Source of the DNA: an uncultured bacterium
Lineage (GTDB): Bacteria > Bacillota_A > Clostridia > Oscillospirales > Oscillospiraceae
Assembly (NCBI GenBank): GCA_945917385.1
Contig: CAMEHJ010000078.1
Coordinates: 1 to 6,189, forward strand
Reading direction: 5' to 3'
Length of the DNA stretch: 6,189 nucleotides
Shown one piece after another: positions 1 through 6,189 of the stretch. The notes under the pieces are model-generated. The model made no database searches. It had not been told where the DNA came from and was given only the letters and a program-made list of their open reading frames with translations. Position numbers and translations under genes: made by a program. Within the stretch, counting starts at the first letter, position 1, and each line of letters begins with the position of its first letter.

Positions 1-1
1 T

Positions 2-1231
2 ATATATAATATATCGCTGCTCTTCGGCTTTATCCTGTTCAAGATGTACATGATCTTTTACCCGTACATATCATCTTACGACAGTATAAATCAGTGGAAC
101 CAGATACATGGGCTGTTGTCCTATAATCGCATACATTCCATAGGACATACGATTTTTCTTAAAGGTCTGCTTTCAATATATGACGATTTTATTATTGTAG
201 TTCTTTTTCAGCTGGTAGGCATCTCAGCGGTATATCTTCTCTTTTCAAATTATTTCCTTTCAAAAGGCTTTCCGCTCTGGAGTGTGGCGGCAGTATTTGC
301 GGTTTCACTGATAACGGATTCGTCGGCCGAATTGATATACTTCTACCCGTTTAAGGACACTCCGGCCGCATTGTGTATATGCCTGATAACGCTGATTTTA
401 ATAAAGTATAACGAAGAATACAAAATCAGTTCGTTTTCTTCTGCTGTGTTGGGGCTTGCCCTGGCATGGTGCTGGCTGTTCAGACTGAATGGGGTTATTG
501 CATTTTGCGTAATGGGGACATATTTTGTTTTGTCATTCATTAAGCGCAGATATTTCCGCCAGTTGTCGCTCATGCTTGCGGCAATAATTCTGTCGGTCAG
601 CTTTGTAAACATTTACGCAGACAAGTGCCTGAAGCCGGTGGAATATGAAAACGGATTCTCCATACAGGTGTTCGCTTCGGGGATTGCGGCAATGGTGGAC
701 AGCGGAGAGCTATCCGATGAGGAGCTCGATAAAATTGATGAGCTTATCTCGGTGGACTGGATGAAGAGCCATTATTCGCGTTATTATAAAAATCCGCTTA
801 TTTGGGGGCATGATGATCCTCCGTTTGCTTTTGATGACCCCAATCTGGAAATATTCAACAACAAGTTCGTGCTGGACTTGGGGGCAAACAAGTGGGAGGT
901 AGTAAAGCTCTACTTTGAGCTTATGCCGAAGCATTTGAGCGTCTGCATCAAAGACGTTTTCGGAAGCCTGCTCATGATGTGGAATACACCGCTGATGTTT
1001 CCCTCAAGCTATCTTTTCCAGGTGGTAACGATCGCGTTCCTCGCCGTCAGTGCGCGGCTGAAGCTGAAGGATTCAATTGTTTTCCTGCCTTCGCTGTGCA
1101 ATACGGTGTCCATTATGATATCCACCATTACCAATGAATCCAGATATTTGCTGCCCGCATATATGCTTATGCCGGTGTTCTTCCTTTATGTTGTCCGGAA
1201 AAACAGTGAATACAAAGAGCAAAAATGCTGA
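2..1231 (+). CDS. Multi-spanning membrane protein, GT-C / DUF6020-like glycosyltransferase, 5'-partial
   Basis: The reading frame is open to the left window edge. The first ATG (base 44) has no ribosome binding site and the 14 codons before it encode a hydrophobic segment, so the true start lies outside. Numbering from that ATG, hydrophobic helices lie near residues 50-70, 78-95, 108-121, 133-146, 149-166, 175-191, 323-339, 345-362 and 369-385. A polar, acidic extracytoplasmic-looking stretch lies at about 192-320. The first loop has SYDSINQW (11-18) followed by a His-containing IHSIGHT (30-36). Near the end is NESRYLLPAY (364-373). An Asp in the first outer loop, a helix bundle and a late ERY..P-type motif resemble GT-C polyprenyl-phosphate-sugar transferases, including DUF6020 proteins; this is recalled family knowledge. 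Such proteins usually add sugars to cell-wall or surface polymers, but substrate and activity are unknown here. Base composition is visibly AT-richer than the genes downstream, with frequent ATA, TTT and TTA codons. A flippase or other polysaccharide-locus membrane protein is possible. I am sure of a membrane protein and moderately sure of the GT-C assignment. Confidence 0.6.
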   Translation: MYNISLLFGFILFKMYMIFYPYISSYDSINQWNQIHGLLSYNRIHSIGHTIFLKGLLSIYDDFIIVVLFQLVGISAVYLLFSNYFLSKGFPLWSVAAVFAVSLITDSSAELIYFYPFKDTPAALCICLITLILIKYNEEYKISSFSSAVLGLALAWCWLFRLNGVIAFCVMGTYFVLSFIKRRYFRQLSLMLAAIILSVSFVNIYADKCLKPVEYENGFSIQVFASGIAAMVDSGELSDEELDKIDELISVDWMKSHYSRYYKNPLIWGHDDPPFAFDDPNLEIFNNKFVLDLGANKWEVVKLYFELMPKHLSVCIKDVFGSLLMMWNTPLMFPSSYLFQVVTIAFLAVSARLKLKDSIVFLPSLCNTVSIMISTITNESRYLLPAYMLMPVFFLYVVRKNSEYKEQKC

Positions 1232-1321
1232 CAAAGTTTTTTGGACAAGAGAGCTTCATATGTCTTTGCTGTCAAATTCCGCAGATAGAAAAGGCATAGT
1301 GAAAAGTCGAAAGGAGACACC

Positions 1322-1468
1322 GTGAGTAAACTGCTTTTATTTATGTTTTGTGAAAAGCCTGATTATTGTTGCTATAAATGCCAAAAGCTGTTATACTTTA
1401 CTGTTGTCGGTCGTACTCCGGCAAAAATAAAAAATCTCTGCGGCAGCCAGCCGCGGGAAAGGATGTAA
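1322..1468 (+). CDS. Possible 48-aa cysteine-rich small ORF
   Basis: A GTG codon sits 5 bases after a good ribosome binding site (AAGGAG, 1311-1316) and opens 48 codons ending at TAA 1466-1468. The predicted peptide starts MSKLLLFMFCEKPDYCCYKC and has five cysteines (10, 17, 18, 21, 40), a hydrophobic start and a basic C-terminal part (R31, K35, K37, R45, R47). I do not recognise a family. Its stop lies 3 bases before the glyQS ATG, so translation could be coupled. Against it, the best glyQS promoter lies inside it and its last third coincides with the glyQS leader hairpin, so it may be chance or the remnant of a gene that once followed the membrane protein. It is too glycine-poor to be a glycine attenuation leader peptide. 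Low confidence. Confidence 0.2.
   Translation: MSKLLLFMFCEKPDYCCYKCQKLLYFTVVGRTPAKIKNLCGSQPRERM
1369..1397 (+). promoter_or_regulatory. Predicted sigma-70-type promoter for glyQS-nadE
   Basis: The -35 box is TTGCTA (1369-1374, 4 of 6 to TTGACA) and the -10 box is TATACT (1392-1397, 5 of 6 to TATAAT), with the optimal 17-base spacer. The start of transcription would fall near base 1404, giving a leader of about 68 bases before glyQS. It is the best promoter match in the gap after the membrane-protein gene and sits where the composition changes. It is a consensus match only. Confidence 0.5.
1437..1457 (+). promoter_or_regulatory. GC hairpin abutting the glyQS ribosome binding site
   Basis: GCGGC (1440-1444) pairs with GCCGC (1450-1454) around a 5-base loop, AGCCA. 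Three further outer pairs, two of them G-U, extend it to 1437-1457. The base of the stem touches the glyQS Shine-Dalgarno sequence AAAGGA (1458-1463), so it could tune ribosome access. No T-run follows, so it is not an intrinsic terminator. The short leader has none of the T-box elements often found before aminoacyl-tRNA synthetase genes in Firmicutes. A regulatory role is inference. Confidence 0.3.
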
Positions 1469-1471
1469 AAA

Positions 1472-2896
1472 ATGGTTAAGAACGAAAAAACAATGGACAA
1501 AGTAGTAGCCCTCTGCAAAAATCGCGGCTTCGTCTACGCGGGCAGCGAGATTTACGGCGGTCTTGCCAACAGCTGGGACTACGGCCCGCTCGGCGTTGAG
1601 TTCAAAAACAACGTCAAGAAGGCATGGCTCAAGAAGTTCGTGCAGGAAAGCCCCTACAACGTGGGCCTTGACGCGGCCATCATCATGAACCCCCAGACAT
1701 GGGTCACCACCGGCCACGTCTCCAGCTTCTCCGACCCTCTGCTCGACTGCAAGGCGTGCAAGGCCCGCCACCGCGCGGACAAGCTGATCGGTGACTTCCA
1801 CAGCGAGGTCAATGTCGATGCCATGAGCTTTGACGAGATGGACGAGTTCATTGCCTCCCACGACGACATTATCTGCCCCGTCTGCGGCAAGCATGACTTT
1901 ACCCCCATCCGCAAATTCAACCTCATGTTCAAAACCGCTATCGGTGTCACTGAGGACTCCTCCTCCACCTGCTATCTCCGCCCGGAGACCGCACAGGGCA
2001 TCTTTGTCAACTTTGCAAATATTCAGCGCACCACCCGCAAGAAGCTGCCGTTCGGCGTCTGCCAGGTCGGCAAGGCCTTCCGCAACGAGATCACTCCCGG
2101 CAACTTCACCTTCCGCACCCGCGAGTTTGAGCAGATGGAGTGCGAGTTCTTCTGCAAGCCCGGCACCGACCTTGAGTGGTTTGCCTACTGGAAGGACTTC
2201 TGCAAGAACTGGCTTGTCTCCCTCGGCATCAAGGAGGAGCACCTGAGACTGCGCGACCATGAGCCGGCAGAGCTTGCGTTCTACTCCCGCGCCACCACCG
2301 ACATCGAATACGCCTTCCCGTTCACCGACTGGGGCGAGCTTTGGGGCATTGCCGACCGCACCGATTACGACCTCGGCCGTCATCAGGAGGCATCCGGCAA
2401 GGATCTCACTTACTTCGACCAGGAGACGAACGAGCATTTCATCCCCTACGTTATCGAGCCGTCCCTCGGCTGCGACCGCGTCGCGCTCGCGTTCCTCTGC
2501 GAGGCGTATGATGAAGAGGTCGTCGGTCAGGACAAGAAGGGCAACGACGATGTGCGCACCGTGCTGCACCTGCACCCCGCGCTTGCGCCCTTCAAGTGCG
2601 CCATCCTCCCGCTGAGCAAGAAGGAGGTTCTCACCAAGCCCGCCATGGAGCTTTATCAGGAGCTGAGTAAGGAATTCATGTGCGACTATGACGAGACCGG
2701 CTCCATCGGCAAGCGCTACCGCCGCGAGGACGAGATCGGCACTCCCTTCTGCATCACCTTTGACTTCAACACCGTCGGCACCGAAACGGACGAGGCCGAC
2801 CACTGCGTGACCATCCGTGAGCGCGACTCCATGACGCAGGTTCGCATCCCCATCAGCGAGGTGAAGGACTACATCGCGGAGCGCATCAAGTTCTGA
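1472..2896 (+). CDS. glyQS: Glycine--tRNA ligase, dimeric class II type
   Basis: This 474-residue protein charges tRNA-Gly with glycine using ATP, in the cytoplasm. It is the single-chain homodimeric type (also called glyS), not the alpha2beta2 form, and is of usual length. The N-terminal hallmark [14 protein letters not shown] is at 28-41. Motif 1 lies around 66-90, with [11 protein letters not shown] at 72-82. A putative zinc-binding insertion has Cys pairs C93/C96 and C135/C138. RPETAQGIF is at 170-178. Motif 2 is the FRNEITPG region (203-210) with [10 protein letters not shown] (214-223). Motif 3 is [14 protein letters not shown] (329-342). The C-terminal anticodon-binding domain runs from about 368, with [14 protein letters not shown] (368-381), [13 protein letters not shown] (406-418), [12 protein letters not shown] (420-431) and TIRERDS (447-453). 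AAAGGA (1458-1463), 8 bases before the ATG, supports the start; the internal Met8 has no such site. nadE follows after 16 bases, so the two are probably one operon. High confidence. Confidence 0.97.
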   Translation: MVKNEKTMDKVVALCKNRGFVYAGSEIYGGLANSWDYGPLGVEFKNNVKKAWLKKFVQESPYNVGLDAAIIMNPQTWVTTGHVSSFSDPLLDCKACKARHRADKLIGDFHSEVNVDAMSFDEMDEFIASHDDIICPVCGKHDFTPIRKFNLMFKTAIGVTEDSSSTCYLRPETAQGIFVNFANIQRTTRKKLPFGVCQVGKAFRNEITPGNFTFRTREFEQMECEFFCKPGTDLEWFAYWKDFCKNWLVSLGIKEEHLRLRDHEPAELAFYSRATTDIEYAFPFTDWGELWGIADRTDYDLGRHQEASGKDLTYFDQETNEHFIPYVIEPSLGCDRVALAFLCEAYDEEVVGQDKKGNDDVRTVLHLHPALAPFKCAILPLSKKEVLTKPAMELYQELSKEFMCDYDETGSIGKRYRREDEIGTPFCITFDFNTVGTETDEADHCVTIRERDSMTQVRIPISEVKDYIAERIKF

Positions 2897-2912
2897 TTGG
2901 AGGACTTTCGGC

Positions 2913-4802
2913 ATGAAAAACGGTTTTATTAAGGTCGCCGCGGCATCCCCGGTCATCAAGGTTGCCGACACCGAGTATAACGCCGCGCGCGTTATCGAAT
3001 GTATTAATGAGGCACAGAAGCTGGGCGTAAAGGTGCTCACATTCTCCGAGCTTAATCTCACCGGCTGCTGCTGTTACGACCTCATCGGCCACAGAGTGAT
3101 CCTCGACGGCGCAAAGGCAGCGCTCTCCAAGGTGATCGAAGCGACGAGCGAAATTGATATGCTCGTGTTTGTGGGTCTGCCCGTGGCGGTCGGCTCAAGA
3201 CTATATAGCTGCGCCGCGGCAATTTACGGCGGCGTGCTACTCGGCCTTGTTCCGAGACAGAACGTGAAAGGTTCGCTCTTTGCTCAGCCCTGCGCCGACG
3301 CTGCCGAGGTGGAAATTTGCGGACACAGCACCTTCCTGTCCCCGAACGTGCTGTTTGAGAGCACCGTTATCGAGGGGCTTAACGTCGCCGTCGAGGTGGG
3401 CGCGGATATGGACAGCATCAGGGAGCCTGCTTTCTCCCACGCCGCCGCAGGCGCAACGCTTATCTGCCGGATGGCCTCTTTCCCGGAGACCGTCACCTCC
3501 CGCGACGAAGCGGAGCTTGACAACCGCTACCTCTCGGCAAAGCTCAAATGCGGCGTCGTCATGGCCGCGCCCGGCAAGGGCGAGTCGAGCACCGACAACG
3601 TCTTTTCCGGACTGTGCATGGTCGCGGAAAACGGCGTCGTTCTCGCAGAGGACGAAAGGGAGAACAGCCTTGCCGTCAGCGAGGTCGATATCGACCATAT
3701 GATGAATCTCCGCCGCGCATCGGGCGAATTTGATGTTGACACCGACAACTACTATATGTGCCAGTGGGGCGACGCGCTTGAGGAAACGGTGCTCACCCGC
3801 AAGTACAATAAGTACCCGCACCTGCCCGAAAAGAGCGAGGATATGCCCGCCTACTGCCGCCGTATGCTGGACATTCAGGTCTCCGGCCTTGTAAAGCGCA
3901 TGGAGTACGCGGGGCTTGACCACTGCGTCGTGGGCATCTCCGGCGGAGTTGACTCAACGCTCGCGGTCATGGTCTGCGCGCTGGCGGTAAAGAAGATGGG
4001 TCTGCCCTCCGAGAACGTTATCGCCTGCACGCTGCCCTGCTTCGGCACCTCCTCGCGCACCAAGTCCAACGCCATCGTTGTGGCGGAGCAGTGGGGCTGC
4101 GAGGTCAGAGTTATCGACATCGGCAAGTCCGTTTACCAGCACTTCGACGACATCGGCCACGCGCACGACGATTACAGCATCGCCTTTGAAAACGCGCAGG
4201 CGCGCGAGCGCACGCAGGTGCTCATGGACATTGCAAACAAGGTCAACGGTCTGGACGTCGGCACGGAGGATCTCAGCGAGTTTGTGGACGGCTGGTGCAC
4301 CTACAACGGCGACCACACCAGTATGTACGATGTAAACCTCGGCCTTACCAAGACGCAGGTTCGCGCGAACGTCACCTACATCGCCTCCATCACCGAGGAC
4401 AAGGTGCTCAAGGCGGCACTGTACGACGTGCTTGACTGCCCGGTCACGCCGGAGCTTCTGCCCATCGAGAACGACACCATCGAGCAGAAGAGCGAGGATT
4501 CCGTCGGCTCTTACAGCCTGCAGGACTTCTTCACCCACAAGATGATGATCTGCGGCTTCACTCCCGAAAAGACCTACCGTCTCGCAAAGACCGTCTACTC
4601 CGACGACTTCAGCGACGAAGAGCTTCTGCGCTGGCTCACAAGCTACTGCAAGCGCTACTTCAGCCAGCAGTTCAAGCGCTCCTGCCTGATGGACGGCCCC
4701 GCAGTTGAGGCGTTCACCGTCTCCCCGCGCACGGGCTTCCTCATCCCCTCCGACGCGGAGAACACCCTGTTTCTCAAGAGCCTTGAGAGCATCGGCAAGT
4801 AA
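2913..4802 (+). CDS. nadE: NAD+ synthase, two-domain glutamine-type, with degenerate glutaminase domain
   Basis: NadE converts nicotinate adenine dinucleotide to NAD+ with ATP and an amide nitrogen, in the cytoplasm. At 629 residues it has the two-domain glutamine-dependent architecture: an N-terminal nitrilase-fold glutaminase (about 1-270) and a C-terminal NAD synthase (about 310-629). The synthase has the pyrophosphate loop SGGVDS (343-348), GTSSRTKSNA (378-387), QARERTQVLMDIAN (429-442), GTEDLSE (450-456), YNGDHTSMYDVN (464-475), QKSED (525-529), QQFKRSC (585-591) and IPSDA (611-615). In the glutaminase domain the family's catalytic Glu is kept (E46 in FSEL), but the Lys site reads Arg (R115 in VPRQ) and the usual EICEDLW Cys site reads EVGADMD (161-167, Gly163). 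The usual LPNY.EFYE segment is unrecognisable. This predicts loss of glutamine hydrolysis and use of free ammonia; that is inference. The start is supported by GGAGG (2899-2903), 9 bases upstream, and by a family-like N-terminus. It lies 16 bases after glyQS and ends before a strong terminator. Family is certain; the activity is less so, as a divergent paralogue is possible. Confidence 0.85.
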   Translation: MKNGFIKVAAASPVIKVADTEYNAARVIECINEAQKLGVKVLTFSELNLTGCCCYDLIGHRVILDGAKAALSKVIEATSEIDMLVFVGLPVAVGSRLYSCAAAIYGGVLLGLVPRQNVKGSLFAQPCADAAEVEICGHSTFLSPNVLFESTVIEGLNVAVEVGADMDSIREPAFSHAAAGATLICRMASFPETVTSRDEAELDNRYLSAKLKCGVVMAAPGKGESSTDNVFSGLCMVAENGVVLAEDERENSLAVSEVDIDHMMNLRRASGEFDVDTDNYYMCQWGDALEETVLTRKYNKYPHLPEKSEDMPAYCRRMLDIQVSGLVKRMEYAGLDHCVVGISGGVDSTLAVMVCALAVKKMGLPSENVIACTLPCFGTSSRTKSNAIVVAEQWGCEVRVIDIGKSVYQHFDDIGHAHDDYSIAFENAQARERTQVLMDIANKVNGLDVGTEDLSEFVDGWCTYNGDHTSMYDVNLGLTKTQVRANVTYIASITEDKVLKAALYDVLDCPVTPELLPIENDTIEQKSEDSVGSYSLQDFFTHKMMICGFTPEKTYRLAKTVYSDDFSDEELLRWLTSYCKRYFSQQFKRSCLMDGPAVEAFTVSPRTGFLIPSDAENTLFLKSLESIGK

Positions 4803-4849
4803 TACGGCAGATTTCACAAAAATTTCTTTTTGAAATAAGTGAGCCAAAC

Positions 4850-4896
4850 AAAAAATATACCAAAACGGAAAAATCTTCGTTTTGGTATATTTTTTT
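4850..4896 (+). terminator. Intrinsic terminator after nadE, potentially bidirectional
   Basis: AAAAAATATACCAAAACG (4850-4867) is perfectly complementary to 4878-4895, an 18-bp stem around a 10-base loop. The right arm ends in a run of seven T (4890-4896), and the left arm begins with a run of A that acts as the T-run on the opposite strand. It lies 48 bases past the nadE stop and should end the glyQS-nadE transcript and insulate gdhA. The stem is AT-rich for a genome with GC-rich genes, but it is long and uninterrupted. Confidence 0.9.
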
Positions 4897-4897
4897 C

Positions 4898-4927
4898 TTG
4901 TGTGTGCAAATATGCTTGGAGTATAAT
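4898..4927 (+). promoter_or_regulatory. Predicted sigma-70-type promoter for gdhA
   Basis: The -10 box TATAAT (4922-4927) is a perfect consensus. The best -35 is TTGTGT (4898-4903, 3 of 6) with an 18-base spacer, directly after the terminator T-run. The start of transcription would be near base 4934, giving a leader of about 56 bases. The weak -35 beside a perfect -10 could mean an activator or simply a strong -10. No clear operator was recognised. Confidence 0.6.
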
Positions 4928-4935
4928 TAATCCAG

Positions 4936-4977
4936 AAAACCTCTCACAACACAAACAACAAACATTCTTTATTTTAA
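4936..4977 (+). other. G-free, CA-rich 5' leader of gdhA
   Basis: These 42 bases contain no G, although the neighbouring genes are G- and C-rich. The stretch runs from just after the predicted transcription start up to the GG of the AAGGAG ribosome binding site (4976-4981). Lacking G, the RNA cannot form G-C pairs internally and should stay single-stranded, which favours efficient ribosome loading. The functional reading is inference. Confidence 0.4.

Positions 4978-6189
<1,212 letters not shown>

Noticed and set aside
1225..1299. 24-codon ORF whose ATG overlaps the stop of the membrane-protein gene
   Set aside because: The overlap looks like translational coupling, but the peptide is very short, has no recognisable features and only a weak upstream purine run.
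1232..1471. T-box or riboswitch before glyQS
   Set aside because: No T-box consensus bulge, antiterminator or terminator pair is visible, and the predicted leader is too short.
1830..2615. Ser/Pro/Arg/Thr-rich ORFs in another + frame inside glyQS
   Set aside because: Composition is typical of an out-of-frame reading of a GC-rich gene; they overlap a certain CDS entirely.
1391..3061. Long antisense ORF of 556 codons opposite glyQS, and similar antisense ORFs at 3237-3923 and 3954-4847
   Set aside because: They mirror genes with strong protein motifs. Long antisense frames arise from GC-rich third positions, and their translations are low-complexity Ala/Val/Leu/Gly/Asp-rich with no motif.
4811..4836. 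Inverted repeat ATTTCA...TGAAAT just after nadE
   Set aside because: A weak AT hairpin with an internal mismatch and no T-run; the real terminator lies immediately downstream.

Overview
The window reads as ordinary chromosome from a moderately high-GC, Gram-positive anaerobe of the Clostridia, with the Oscillospiraceae/Ruminococcaceae type most likely. This is an inference. It rests on strong AGGAG-type ribosome binding sites, a dimeric (alpha2) glycyl-tRNA synthetase, a two-domain NadE whose N-terminus (MKNGFIKVAAA) looks clostridial, and a hexameric GdhA-type glutamate dehydrogenase.

Layout, all genes on the + strand. (1) Bases 2-1231: 3' part of a multi-spanning membrane protein resembling GT-C/DUF6020-type glycosyltransferases, clearly more AT-rich than the rest. 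(2) Bases 1232-1471: a gap holding a weakly supported 48-codon ORF, a sigma-70-type promoter and a small GC hairpin against the next ribosome binding site. (3) Bases 1472-4802: glyQS (glycyl-tRNA synthetase) and nadE (NAD+ synthase), 16 bases apart and probably co-transcribed. (4) Bases 4850-4896: a strong, nearly symmetric terminator. (5) Bases 4898-4989: a promoter with a perfect TATAAT and a G-free leader. (6) Bases 4990-6189: gdhA, NADP-type glutamate dehydrogenase, 400 codons and open at the window edge.

The genes share a loose nitrogen and cofactor theme: GdhA fixes ammonia into glutamate with NAD(P)H, and NadE uses ammonia or glutamine nitrogen to finish NAD+. No mobile element, CRISPR array, tRNA, rRNA or defence system was seen.

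The most notable observation is in NadE. Its N-terminal glutaminase (nitrilase-fold) domain is present at full length, but the catalytic Cys and Lys positions read Gly and Arg, and the surrounding motifs are eroded. The synthetase domain keeps its ATP/pyrophosphate loop but also departs from family consensus at several normally fixed positions. This predicts an ammonia-dependent enzyme carrying a dead glutaminase domain, or a divergent NadE paralogue. A secondary point is the sharp change in base composition between the membrane-protein gene and glyQS.
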